From an uncultured bacterium (lineage in GTDB: Bacteria > UBP6 > UBA1177 > JAKLFG01): DNA of 51,135 nt. Numbering within the stretch: position 1 is the first letter of the stretch; every line of letters begins with the position of its first letter. Positions 1 to 10,962 of this stretch are shown piece after piece. Under the pieces are notes generated by a model. That model saw only the letters and a list, made by a program, of their open reading frames with translations. It was not told where the DNA came from and searched no databases. Location of the stretch: assembly GCA_937871295.1 (NCBI GenBank), contig CALMRE010000154.1, positions 1 to 51,135 of the forward strand, in the 5' to 3' direction. The translations under genes and the position numbers were made by a program.

Positions 1-1484
1 GCGGCCGGTTCGTCGGCCGGTTCGACAGCGGTCTTGTCCACACCCTTTTTCTGCTCTTTTTTCGAGGCTTCCTTCGGCGTCTTTTTCTGGAAGGAGAACC
101 CTACGCTGAAGGAATTCTTGCCGCCGCGGCTCGTTATCTGTCCCTTGTTGAGCTCCGTCACATAGTCAAGTTTCTCGAGGTTCTCCAGCATGGTGTTGAT
201 ATGCTCGAGCGAATCGGCCTCGCCCGAAAGTTTCACTTTGCCGTCCTTAAAGGAGAAGTCGCGGACCTCGACACTGCTGTCGCCTGAAACGGCCGCCGGG
301 AAGACCTGCTCCATCACGAAGACCGCCGAAAAGGGATAGAGTTTCTTGTCGTTTTTTCCCTCTTTCCCGCCACCGCCGCCGCCGCCGATGGTCTTCTGCA
401 TCACCGACAGCGCCTGCCGCAGGGAGGGATATTCCTTTCCCAGCACCTCCTTGGTCACCTTCCGCGCCTCCTCGTCGAGCGCCACCCCCGCATCGTTTAT
501 CTGCAGGAGACGCATCTCGAAGGCGGCGAACAGCAGGACGAAGCCGGCGATGAACAACGCGGCGGCCGTCAGAAGCCGGCGTTTCAGGAAAGTGAAACCG
601 CCGCGGTAGGCGAACTCGCCGTGCGCCAGATCGGCCCCTTCGCGCCCCTCGGCCATCGCGTTGATGCGGTCGAGCATCTCTTCGGCGGTCACCGGAACGG
701 CGCCGGGAAAGACCAGCGGGGCCAGCGCTTCGGCGTTGCCCGGCAGGCGGTCGGCGAAATGGATCATCGTGCGCGGGCCGCGCTTGAGGAAACGCCCGAA
801 TTCGGCCGCCAGTTCGTGATAGAACCTCTCGGCCGCCTTGCGCAGGAGCAGTTCGTCCTCCGACAGCGCCGGGGTATCGGTCAGATCGCGCGCCGAAGCG
901 AGTACCTGCAACGCCTCTTCCTCTGTCTTGTCCTGTCCGAGCGAGCCGCGCATCATCTGGGCGAGCCGTGAGAGGCCGATCGTACGGACCACCTGCCCGC
1001 GCGCATCGACAAAGACGGTGTTGTCGTCATCGATGAAAAGCGCCTGTGTCTCCTCCTCTTCTTCCGGCAATAGCGCCGTTTCGGGTATAAGACTCCGCAC
1101 GCGGTCACGGAGCGTTACCCCCGGCCGGTCGAACAGAGCGCGCAGTTTCTCCTTCGGGGCGATGAAGACCGGCGACATCCCGTCGGCACGCGCCGGGGTC
1201 ACGTCGAATACGATATCTCCTTCTTTGAAGGGGGTCGCCGACTCGATGTCCTGCAGGACTATCCGATCGAGATCATGCCGTTTCACCGGCGGATAATTAC
1301 CCGCGAAGCGCAGCACATCGCTTGCCGGAACGACCAGATCGATATATTCGTAAGGCGCCATTCCGGCGGCCGCCTCGTCGAACGAAAGCACCGTGAAGCG
1401 GCGCGACACGAGACGATTGTACTCCTTCTCGTAGCCGAGCACGAGCAACCGGTCCCGTTGTATCCTGCAAGCTGCGTATCGCAT
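1..1484 (-). CDS. gspL: Type II secretion system protein GspL (C-terminus beyond window)
   Basis: My own minus-strand reading; it is missing from the ORF track because it leaves the window. ATG at 1484 follows an AGAGAGG ribosome site, 14 nt after gspK, and 494 codons are open to the left edge. Residues 1 to about 290 look like the actin-like cytoplasmic domain of GspL/PilM proteins, with PFKEGDIVFDV. A membrane segment follows (LLTAAALFIAGFVLLFAAF, about residues 298-322). The periplasmic part contains a poly-Gly run (GGGGGGGKEG) and a PilN/GspL-type ferredoxin-like domain, then a Lys/Glu-rich tail. Known family role: GspL recruits the GspE ATPase to the inner-membrane platform with GspF and GspM. 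It is already longer than typical GspL (about 400 residues), so a long tail or a fused GspM-like part is possible. The position after gspK supports the name strongly. Confidence 0.85.
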   Translation of the reverse strand, partial: MRYAACRIQRDRLLVLGYEKEYNRLVSRRFTVLSFDEAAAGMAPYEYIDLVVPASDVLRFAGNYPPVKRHDLDRIVLQDIESATPFKEGDIVFDVTPARADGMSPVFIAPKEKLRALFDRPGVTLRDRVRSLIPETALLPEEEEETQALFIDDDNTVFVDARGQVVRTIGLSRLAQMMRGSLGQDKTEEEALQVLASARDLTDTPALSEDELLLRKAAERFYHELAAEFGRFLKRGPRTMIHFADRLPGNAEALAPLVFPGAVPVTAEEMLDRINAMAEGREGADLAHGEFAYRGGFTFLKRRLLTAAALFIAGFVLLFAAFEMRLLQINDAGVALDEEARKVTKEVLGKEYPSLRQALSVMQKTIGGGGGGGKEGKNDKKLYPFSAVFVMEQVFPAAVSGDSSVEVRDFSFKDGKVKLSGEADSLEHINTMLENLEKLDYVTELNKGQITSRGGKNSFSVGFSFQKKTPKEASKKEQKKGVDKTAVEPADEPA

Positions 1485-1498
1485 GCGTTCCCTCTCTT

Positions 1499-2686
1499 TC
1501 AGCCCTCGCGGTAAAAATAGATATTGAAATTCCTGTCGACCACCATCTCGATAAGCGCCTCGACCCCATCGCGTTCGCCGCGCACCCGGATACGGTAGAA
1601 ACTCCCTTCCGCGCTCAACAGCGAACTTATCGCCGGTTCCAGTTCCACCCCCTCCTCGCGGACCGCCGTGATGAAATCACCGGCCTTGTAGAAGCCGTCG
1701 CGGGCGCGCCGCGAGAGGATCTTGCCCATGAATTCGCGCATCAGGTCCTCGCTGTAGAACATCCCCATGTTCTTGTCCTTCGCGTAACTGCGGATGAGCG
1801 CCTCGAGGATGATGGGCTGCGCCTTGTTGACATTGATACGGCCGCTCGAATAGATCGTGATGTTCGGCGCCAGCAGGCGGAACACCACATCGTTGACGCC
1901 GTACACCATCCGCAATTCGTTGATGGTATCGAAACGGGCGTTCTTCACGACATATTTCGGCAGGAATTCATCGTACAGCGTGCGTTCGTCGCCGCCGATG
2001 AGATAGCGTTCATCGTCGCCGTCGGTCCAATCGGCGATGTTGGCGATGAGTTCCTCCCGCGTGACGAATTCGGGGCGCGCCGTGTTCTCAAGGAACAGGA
2101 AATCATACAGTTGCGGCTCGATCACACCCCAGAGCATCCGCGCGACCCCCTCTTTGGCGCCGCTGTCGAGCAGATTGATGTTTATCTTCGTATCCTCGTT
2201 CTCGAACTCCAGTTTGAAGTCGCCCGAGAAATCGAACAGCGGGTCACCCTCGTCGACCGGCGTGGTCACGGCGGTCGATCCCTCTGCGCCGGCCGCATCG
2301 CCGGAGCCGTCACCCACCAGTTCGCCGATCTCGGCAAAGGGACCGGCTGAGGTGAAACTGCGCAGAAGGCTCGTATCGAACGGGATGATGTCCCATATCT
2401 CGAAACTCTGGATGCCGAGCGACTTGAGCGCGCTCGACTTGAGCAGGGTCTCGACCTGCTTCTGGAGATCGAACACTATCGCGGCGAACGCCAGCCCCGA
2501 CTGGGCAAGCGCCTGCGCCTCGGCTTTTTTCTTGTAATTCATCGCGAGTTCGAATTCGGTGCGCGCCTCGTAGTTCATGTCGGTGACGATGGGCAGCATC
2601 ACGGCGATCATCACGACCACCAACAGGAGCGCTATCCCCCGCGGCCGCCGGAACTGTCGGATAATGTCGCGCGCCATCGCCTTCAT
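1499..2686 (-). CDS. gspK: Type II secretion minor pseudopilin GspK
   Basis: A 395-residue protein. The N-terminus is a prepilin-like leader ending RPRG, followed by the hydrophobic helix IALLLVVVMIAVMLPIV. As usual in GspK, position 5 is not Glu. The middle has the helical region seen in the family (FDTINELRMVYGVND). GspK is thought to cap the tip of the periplasmic pseudopilus with GspI and GspJ. An acidic, Gly/Ala/Ser-rich insertion lies near residues 120-150. The start at 2686 is 7 nt after gspJ stops, and gspL follows 14 nt later, so translation is probably coupled through the operon. Confidence 0.93.
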   Translation of the reverse strand: MKAMARDIIRQFRRPRGIALLLVVVMIAVMLPIVTDMNYEARTEFELAMNYKKKAEAQALAQSGLAFAAIVFDLQKQVETLLKSSALKSLGIQSFEIWDIIPFDTSLLRSFTSAGPFAEIGELVGDGSGDAAGAEGSTAVTTPVDEGDPLFDFSGDFKLEFENEDTKININLLDSGAKEGVARMLWGVIEPQLYDFLFLENTARPEFVTREELIANIADWTDGDDERYLIGGDERTLYDEFLPKYVVKNARFDTINELRMVYGVNDVVFRLLAPNITIYSSGRINVNKAQPIILEALIRSYAKDKNMGMFYSEDLMREFMGKILSRRARDGFYKAGDFITAVREEGVELEPAISSLLSAEGSFYRIRVRGERDGVEALIEMVVDRNFNIYFYREG

Positions 2687-2693
2687 CGCATTC

Positions 2694-3347
2694 TCAAAAG
2701 GTGAACGGTTTCTGCATTTTTATATTCACTACCGACTCGACGCGGAATTCCTTCCGGTCGCCATCCGCCTCGCGCACCAGTATCGTTATCTTCACCTTGG
2801 GAGGAAGCACATCGGCGTTGTCGGTCCCTTCGGAATCCCATGTCGGGCGCCATTCGCGGTCGGTCTCGTCCCAGAACTCGAAGGTGATGGAACGGAAACC
2901 GGAGAACACCGGAAAGATATTGCCCCCCTTCTCGGGGAAGCCGTCGACCCACGAACTCTCGCGCCGCATCAGCGTCGGTTCGCCGTCCACCGTATCACCG
3001 TAGTATTCCACCTCGGCCTGATCGCACTCCTTGCCGCCCGCCCGCATCTTGACATGGTTGAGGGTCGCGAAGGTCAGATGCGACACCGGGGAGTCCTCGA
3101 TGCCGGTGAACACCGTGATGTGCGTCTCTTCGGGCATGCCGCGGTTGCGCGTCAGGTAGGCGTTCTGGATATCGCGCCGCATCAGATCGAGCGCGAAGTA
3201 GACGCGCCGCAGATCTTCGCCGCGGTCCCGTATCCGCGTCCGCCCCTCGATGAGGTTGGCGAAAGAGAAATAGACCGACGAGACGATGAGCGCCAGTATC
3301 GCGGTCGCCACGAGCACTTCGATGAGGGTGAACGCCTTGCGGGTCAT
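2694..3347 (-). CDS. gspJ: Type II secretion minor pseudopilin GspJ
   Basis: 217 residues. The class III signal MTRKA-FTLIEV has Glu at +5 and a hydrophobic helix (LVATAILALIVSSVYFSF) needed for processing by the prepilin peptidase and for assembly. The globular domain contains the GspJ-like segment FRSITFEFWDETDREW. The gene starts one base after gspI ends and stops 7 nt before gspK. Its place in the I-J-K trio and its length match GspJ, a component of the pseudopilus tip. No prepilin peptidase gene (gspO) is present in the window, so it must be encoded elsewhere. Confidence 0.94.
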   Translation of the reverse strand: MTRKAFTLIEVLVATAILALIVSSVYFSFANLIEGRTRIRDRGEDLRRVYFALDLMRRDIQNAYLTRNRGMPEETHITVFTGIEDSPVSHLTFATLNHVKMRAGGKECDQAEVEYYGDTVDGEPTLMRRESSWVDGFPEKGGNIFPVFSGFRSITFEFWDETDREWRPTWDSEGTDNADVLPPKVKITILVREADGDRKEFRVESVVNIKMQKPFTF

Positions 3348-3348
3348 G

Positions 3349-4071
3349 TCATCTGCCCCCCGTCACCGGCACCCGCATCGTGCCGCGCCCCGTCGGATTG
3401 TTCCACAGCGGGGCGGGGGTGCCGCCCGGCGTGTTGCCCATCGACGGATTATTGAACATCGGCGGCCTCTTCGAGCCCTGTTGGCCCGGTTGACCGCCTT
3501 GCTGCGAACCACCCTGCTGAAATTCCTGCACCGTCGTGTCGGCCGGGATGAATACGACGAACGTGACCCGCTCCGATTCCCTCTTCCCCTCGCCCCACCA
3601 CACCTCAAGGGTCAGTTTCCGTATCTTTTCCTTGATGAAATCCTCTATCATCGACTTGGCCCCCATCAGCAGATCGGCCCCCTGGTCCTGCGCGCTCTGC
3701 TCCACCTCGCCGGTCGCCGTTCCGCCCGATATATCGGGGATCGGTATATGGACCCGCTTGATGCTGTATCTCCATTTGAAGCCTTCGTAGGCTTTTTCGT
3801 CGAAATCGCCCTCCTCCTCCTTGTCGGCCGTCGGCAGACCGTCCTTTTTTATATCGACCTCGATGTCATGCAGTTTGAGACGGGCGAGTTCGGTCCCGAG
3901 ATAGATGTCGGCGACCCGCTCGGTGTAGTAGTAACTGTGCGAAACAATGCGCGACACCGACAGGAGAAGCCCCGCCAATATCGCGATGGCCACCGTCACT
4001 TCCAACAGCGAGAAACCGCCCGCCGCAGAGATGTCGGCCATCATTCCGCGCACGTCACTTGCCCTCCGCAT
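3349..4071 (-). CDS. gspI: Type II secretion minor pseudopilin GspI with Gln/Gly-rich tail
   Basis: 240 residues. The prepilin motif GG-FSLLEVTVAIAILAGLLL follows a leader of about 18 residues. The ATG at 4071 overlaps the end of gspH by 17 nt and has AAGAGG just upstream. An internal ATG at 4044 (MMADIS) would give a shorter leader but has a poorer ribosome site. The globular part carries KWRYSIKRVHIP, as in GspI/GspV-type pseudopilins. The last 60 or so residues are unusual: a low-complexity stretch (QQGGSQQGGQPGQQG) and a Pro/Asn/Gly-rich end. GspI is normally about 120-130 residues, so this tail roughly doubles the protein. Identification rests on operon position plus the prepilin motif. 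Confidence 0.88.
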   Translation of the reverse strand: MRRASDVRGMMADISAAGGFSLLEVTVAIAILAGLLLSVSRIVSHSYYYTERVADIYLGTELARLKLHDIEVDIKKDGLPTADKEEEGDFDEKAYEGFKWRYSIKRVHIPIPDISGGTATGEVEQSAQDQGADLLMGAKSMIEDFIKEKIRKLTLEVWWGEGKRESERVTFVVFIPADTTVQEFQQGGSQQGGQPGQQGSKRPPMFNNPSMGNTPGGTPAPLWNNPTGRGTMRVPVTGGR

Positions 4072-4867
4072 CCTTATCCTCTTCCATTTCGGCGTATAGC
4101 CCCTTGACCTCCTCGCCGAAATCGCCCTTTTCCACCTTTACGCCGAGATACATGTCGGCCGCGATGTGCAGAAAACTCTCCTCCTCCTCCGGTTCGCCGA
4201 TGGAAAGGAAGAACGGCGATATCCGGCCCTGCGGGAAGAAATAGATGTAGGCCATCCGCTCCTTCTGTTCCTCCTCGTCGGCTTGGTGGGTCAGTATATC
4301 GGGCGTGTGGTAGGAAAAGAACTGCCGCCAGCAGAGCGCTTCCGGCAGAGATCGTTTTTCGGAGACCGCCGTGAATTCGGGCTTCAGAAGCTCCCGGATA
4401 TTGCGCCGTTCGGGGACGAAGTTCTCCCAGTTGTAGAGATCATCCGCCGCCGCCTCATCGGTCGCCTGCATCGAGAGCAACTGAAAGAAATTCTGTCCCG
4501 AAGCGCCGCTTCCCGCCTTGAGGGTACTATCCGCAGCCTCGGCCTCATCGTAATCCTCGAGCAGGCCCGCATTCTGGCGGTCGTAAACCTCCTGTTCCTT
4601 GCCGGTCATCAGAAAGAACGGCGTTTCAGTCTTTTCGGACCAGTAATCGCCGCTGCGCAGGTCTATCGCGATGCGCAGGTATTCATTGCGGCGGACCGAA
4701 TTGATGAAGGTCTTCTTCATGAAGGAATTGAATATCCCCAATTCGGAGGCCGCCTCGGAGCGCGAGATATTGGCGACCGCCGGGATGGAGACGCTGGCGA
4801 TGATGACCATGAAAGCCAGCACCACCATCATCTCGATCATCGTGAAGCCGCGCCGCACGCCGAACAT
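4055..4867 (-). CDS. gspH: Type II secretion minor pseudopilin GspH
   Basis: 270 residues from ATG 4867, chosen over the track start (4888) because AAAGGAG lies 5 nt upstream and gives a compact leader MFGVRRG-FTMIEMMVVLAF. Glu at +5 and the hydrophobic helix are canonical. The C-terminal domain is large, with acidic stretches (EPEEEESF, EEDKDAEGK). It is longer than typical GspH (about 170-200 residues). The start region sits directly beside a heptamer tandem repeat in the gspG-gspH gap. The stop overlaps the start of gspI by 17 nt. Expected role: joins the minor pseudopilin tip to the GspG shaft. Confidence 0.9.
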   Translation of the reverse strand: MFGVRRGFTMIEMMVVLAFMVIIASVSIPAVANISRSEAASELGIFNSFMKKTFINSVRRNEYLRIAIDLRSGDYWSEKTETPFFLMTGKEQEVYDRQNAGLLEDYDEAEAADSTLKAGSGASGQNFFQLLSMQATDEAAADDLYNWENFVPERRNIRELLKPEFTAVSEKRSLPEALCWRQFFSYHTPDILTHQADEEEQKERMAYIYFFPQGRISPFFLSIGEPEEEESFLHIAADMYLGVKVEKGDFGEEVKGLYAEMEEDKDAEGK

Positions 4868-4883
4868 AGCGACTCCTTTAATT

Positions 4884-4923
4884 CTCACTGCTCACTGCTC
4901 ACTGCTCACTGCTCACTGCTCAC
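4884..4923. repeat. Tandem heptamer repeat (CTCACTG)5.7 between gspG and gspH
   Basis: Five perfect copies of CTCACTG plus a partial copy fill most of the 59-bp gspG-gspH gap. Read on the coding strand it is CAGTGAG repeated, ending just before the gspH ribosome site. Short intergenic heptamer arrays of this kind are known, without an agreed function, in diverse bacteria. A degenerate relative is at 19267-19287 in this window. Confidence 0.92.
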
Positions 4924-4926
4924 AAA

Positions 4927-5346
4927 TTATTCCTCTTCGCCCCAATTGGTGATGTCATCACCGCCACCTTCGCGTCCATCCTTGCCGAAGGAGTAGAGAT
5001 CGAACCCGTCGGAATTGTTCGACCCGGGGTTGATGTAAACATATTCATTGCCCCACGGATCCTTGGGAACCTTTTTCTCCTTGAGTATCTTTTCCTTGAC
5101 GAGCGAATCGATCCCGTCGGGATACTTGCCGAACTCGCTTTTGTAAAGATCGAGCGCGTTGGCGATGGTCTTGATGTCCATGCCCGCCTGCTTGGTCTTG
5201 GCGCGGTCGAGATAACTCATGACGCCGACCGAAACGGCCCCCATGATCATCGCCATGATCGTAATGGTGACCATGATCTCGAGCAGCGAAAAGCCCTTCG
5301 ACACGGCGCGCGACCTGAACAAGCCTCTGATGATCTCACGTACCAT
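4927..5346 (-). CDS. gspG: Type II secretion major pseudopilin GspG
   Basis: 139 residues, the usual size. The leader ends SKG and is followed by FSLLEIMVTITIMAMIMGAV with Glu at +5. The C-terminal half has the diagnostic GspG signature, including DPWGNEYVYINPG and DLYSFGKDGREGGGDDITNW, whose aspartates form the calcium site in characterised GspG proteins. GspG polymerises into the periplasmic pseudopilus that pushes substrates through GspD. The gene lies 25 nt after gspF. The 59-nt gap before gspH is the longest in the operon from gspC to gspL and holds a heptamer repeat. Confidence 0.97.
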   Translation of the reverse strand: MVREIIRGLFRSRAVSKGFSLLEIMVTITIMAMIMGAVSVGVMSYLDRAKTKQAGMDIKTIANALDLYKSEFGKYPDGIDSLVKEKILKEKKVPKDPWGNEYVYINPGSNNSDGFDLYSFGKDGREGGGDDITNWGEEE

Positions 5347-5371
5347 GATGTTCCTCCTCCGACTGTTGTTA

Positions 5372-6595
5372 TCAACCGACCGCTTCGTTTATCTTCAGTA
5401 TCGGCATGACGACCGCGAAAACGATGAACCCGATGATGACCGCAAGGAACACGATCATGATGGGGTTTATCATCGCGGTGAGCCGCGCCAGCGAGTAGCC
5501 GACCTCTTTTTCGTATGAACCGGCCAGCGTCTCGAGCATCTCCTCCAGTTCCCCCGACTTCTCGCCGATGGCGATCATCTGGATCACTATCGGGGGAAAT
5601 TCGCCGGAGCGTTTGAGCGGCACCGCTATCGATTCGCCCTCCTTGATGTTCTCGCGCGCCACCGCCACCGCCTGCTCGATGACGCGGTTCCCGATGACCC
5701 TGCGGACGATATCGAGCGCCGCGAGTATCGGAACGCCCGAGGTGAGCAAGGTCGCAAGCGTCTTGGCGAAACGCGATATCGCCACCATTCTGTTGAGGCG
5801 GCCGAAGATGGGCATCGTGATGAGGATACGGTTCCATTTGATCTCGCCCGCCGGGGTATTCTTCCAGCGGTTGAAGCCCCAGAAGGCGGCCCCCGCGACG
5901 AGCAGCATCAGCCACCACCAATCGCTTACCAGCGCACTCAGCCAGATGAGCACGCGTGTCTGGAACGGCAGGATCATATTGACATCCTCGAACATCTTGG
6001 AAAGTTTCGGCACGACCACCGTGAAGAGCATTCCGACGACCAGTATCGCGACGATGAAAAGGATGACCGGGTAGGTCATCGCGGAGCGGACCTTGTTGCG
6101 CAGGTCCATCTGCGACTCGAGGAAATCGGCAAGCCGCAGGAGCACCGCTTCGGTCGCCCCCGATTCCTCGCCGGCAGCGATCATGTTGCAGTACAGCGGG
6201 CTGAAGACATCGGGGAAATCGCGCGCCGCGCGGGAGAAACTGTACCCTTCCTGCATCTTGGTCTTGACCAGCACCAGCACCTCGCCGAGCCGGGGATTAT
6301 CCTGCTGCTGGGCGACCGCGCTGATCGATTCGACCAGCGGGATGCGCGCCTTCTGAAGCGTGGCGAGCAACCGCGTCATGGAGGCGACCTCGTCGAGCGA
6401 CACCTTCTTGCGCTTCATGCTGAAGATCGTGCGGAGGAACGAGAGCCCTTCGCGCGTGACCTTTTCCTGTATCTCGACCACGAACCAGCCTTCGGACTGG
6501 AACTTCGCCTTGATCGCATTGCGCGAGGAACTTTCCATCGTCCCTTTTTTCTCGCGTCCCGCGCGGTCCATGACCTTGTAGGCGTAGAGCGGCAT
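5372..6595 (-). CDS. gspF: Type II secretion inner-membrane platform protein GspF
   Basis: 407 residues, full length. It opens with MPLYAYKVMDRAGREKKG, typical of GspF/PilC. Two repeated cytoplasmic helical domains alternate with three membrane segments (near residues 170-195, 220-240 and 375-400). The second domain has the conserved GVPILAALDIV and IAIGEKSGELEEML. GspF is the polytopic core of the assembly platform that couples GspE ATP hydrolysis to pseudopilus growth. The ATG directly abuts the gspE TAA stop, which implies translational coupling. Confidence 0.97.
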   Translation of the reverse strand: MPLYAYKVMDRAGREKKGTMESSSRNAIKAKFQSEGWFVVEIQEKVTREGLSFLRTIFSMKRKKVSLDEVASMTRLLATLQKARIPLVESISAVAQQQDNPRLGEVLVLVKTKMQEGYSFSRAARDFPDVFSPLYCNMIAAGEESGATEAVLLRLADFLESQMDLRNKVRSAMTYPVILFIVAILVVGMLFTVVVPKLSKMFEDVNMILPFQTRVLIWLSALVSDWWWLMLLVAGAAFWGFNRWKNTPAGEIKWNRILITMPIFGRLNRMVAISRFAKTLATLLTSGVPILAALDIVRRVIGNRVIEQAVAVARENIKEGESIAVPLKRSGEFPPIVIQMIAIGEKSGELEEMLETLAGSYEKEVGYSLARLTAMINPIMIVFLAVIIGFIVFAVVMPILKINEAVG

Positions 6596-8286
<1,691 letters not shown>

Positions 8287-8287
<1 letters not shown>

Positions 8288-10950
8288 CACTGTTCCTCTA
8301 TCGACGGTACGCTCTCCGAAGGCCCTATCAGCGTATCTTCGGCGGCATCCATGCGGACCTCCGATTCGCCCGCAGGGACCGAGGTCGGACCGGCGGCATC
8401 AGGCGCCGGGGCGCCTTCGGCCGGCAATTCCTCTCCCGATACGCCGTCGGGCTGACGGCCCATCTCGATATCCTTCTGCATCCCGTCGGGCCCTATCATG
8501 ATGGCCCGCCGACGGCTCATCCGGTCGATACGCTCTTTCTCCTCCTGTTCGCTGCGCCGGTCCTTATCGAGCAACCGGGCCATGGAAAGCAGGGCGCCGC
8601 GCTTCTTTTCCAGCGTTATCGAACGTTCATGTTCGGAGATCGAGCCGTAGAACTTCTTTGCGAATTCCTCGCGCTCCCGCATCTTCCGTTTGTAGATACG
8701 CTCGAAATCCTCTTTCCCCTCCACGATATGCGGGGTAAGGATAATGAGCAGGTTGACCTTCTCCTTCTTATTCTTGGTGTACTTGAACAGCGCCCCGAGC
8801 AACGGGATATCGCCCAGTATCGGCACCTTGTTCTCGCTTTCGGTGACGATATCCTTCATCAGGCCGCCGATCACCACCGTCTGCTGATCCTCGGCGTTGA
8901 TGATGGTCTTGGCGGCGCGCTTCGAGGTCGTATACCCGTACTGCGTGTTGGCGCCGAGTTCCGTCACCTCCTGATCGATCTGCAGGGTCATATAGCCGCT
9001 TTCGTTGATCTGGGGTTTTATTTTGAGTTTAAGCGCGACATCCTCGCGCTTGTAGGTTATCTGACTGCCCGCCGTTCCCGAGATGATGTTGCCCGACGGG
9101 AACGGTATCGTATCGCCGACCGTGATCTCGGCCTCTTCATTATCGGTGGTCAGGATGTGCGGCGCCGACATGACATTGACATTCGAATCGTTCTTCATCG
9201 CGTTAAGCAGGATACCAAGCGAAGGAATACCGGCAACCGGGCTGAGACCCGGTATCTGATCGGTGCCGGCGATGGTCGGACCCAGAAGACCGGCGACCAG
9301 ACCCGGCGTCGGCGTGGAGAACGCTTTGGCAAAGAATATCGGTATCTTCTCGCCGCCGATGGTCGCCTCGAAACCGGCCGAAGCATAGGAATTGCCGTAT
9401 TCCAGATCCTCGGAGACCTTCACCTCCATGATGACCGCCTCGACAAAGACCTGTTTGCGACGGACATCGAGTTGTTCAACCACTTTTTTCAGATTGCGGA
9501 AATCTCGCAAGGAAGACACGATCACCAACGAATTGGTCGCCTCGTTCGCTGAGATATTCACCTCTCCCTCGAAGACCTCGTTCCCTTTCGGCTGTCCTTT
9601 GTTCTGTTGTTTGCCGCCTTTTGTCAGGCTGTTGAGCGTAGTGACCAGATCCTTCGCCTTGGCGTTCTGGAGTTTAAGCACATGTATCTCGCCCTCCCCC
9701 TCGATATCGTGGTCTATCCTCTTGACCACCTGCAGGATCAATTCGTAAGTCGCCTTATTCGAAAGAATGATCAGCTGTTCATTCCGGTCGTCGGCCACGA
9801 TCTGCACATACATTGAAGTGATGGCGTCCGGCGTCCCCTCCTCCGCCGGCGGCTGCCCTTCCACGGGCGCCGGCTGCTGCGTCTTACCGTCGCCGGCAAC
9901 GCCGCCGAGCGCCGGCGTGTTGTCGCCCGCCTTCTTCTGTTGTTTTCCGGAGGCCTTGGTGAAATCCTTGAATATGTCGTCTATGAGTTTTTTCGCATCG
10001 CTCGGCACGATATGGACCAGCCGCACGAAATGGAGTCGCGCCGTATCGGAGTCGGTCGGCTGGTCGAGATCCTGCGTGAGTTCCCGTATCTTCCTGATGT
10101 TCGCCGCATAGTCGACAAGGATCATGGTCTTGTCGTCAAAGATGAGCGACTCGCCGCCCTTGTCACGGAAGATCTTGACCACCTTGTCCATCTCCTGCGC
10201 GGGGACATATTTGAACTTGAGAATGGTCGCGACCATCTTGAAGATATCCGGCAGCTTGTCCTCCTTGACCACCGATATCCCCTGTGAGAGGGTGTCCTTC
10301 TCGTTCATGATGATGAGGAATCTGCCCTCCTGCACGACCGAGATATTGTTGACGGCAAGAAGGGTCAGGAAGGTACGCCACGCCTCGTCGACGCTCACCG
10401 GCACCGGCGACATGATGGTTATTTTCGCCTTCGCGAGCCGCTCCTGCAATATGAAGTTCCGTCCGGTCGTTTCACTGAAATACTTGATCACCACCAACAG
10501 GTCGGCATCATTGTAATCGAGGAACACTTTAGCGTTCTTGCTGATCGGTTTCGCGTGTTTCGCCTCGATCTTGAGTGTACTGCCCGCTCCGGCCGACCGC
10601 GTCGGATCGTCACTGGGAGCGGAGGGGGATACGTTCACGCCGCCCGCCGATCCGGACGTTCCTTCAGAGGAAGCACCGCCGGGAGGAGGAGGCGCGCCGA
10701 CGGGACGCTCGCTCTGCTTGATACGCTCCTTTTCCTCTTTCTTCTTCTTTTCGGCATCTTCCTCGCTTTCGCTCTTTTTGGTGTCTTTCTTGCGCTTTTC
10801 CGACTTCCGGACACTCTTGGCGATATCCTTGACCGGCGACTGCAGGGTCGGGTTGAATTTGACGGGGAACTGCACATCGTTGGGCTGTTGAGCGGCCGCC
10901 GTCATGAACAAGCCGGCGACGAGGAGGATACACAATACTGCGTTCCGCAT
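8287..10950 (-). CDS. gspD: Type II secretion secretin GspD
   Basis: 887 residues, longer than typical GspD (about 650-700). It has a signal peptide (MRNAVLCILLVAGLFMTAAAQ), then a long Lys/Glu-rich, probably coiled linker to about residue 90. The N0 domain follows (VFLDYNDADLLVVIKYFSET), then N1-N3 domains with a Gln/Ala/Pro-rich insertion (near residues 340-375). The secretin core has VPILGDIPLLGALFKY and VNLLIILTPHIV. The C-terminal 120 residues are charged and Pro/Ala-rich. GspD forms the outer-membrane channel. No pilotin (GspS) is obvious nearby, although the lipoprotein at 12097-12996 is close. The gene lies 12 nt after gspC. Confidence 0.97.
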
Positions 10951-10962
10951 GATGACTCCTAT

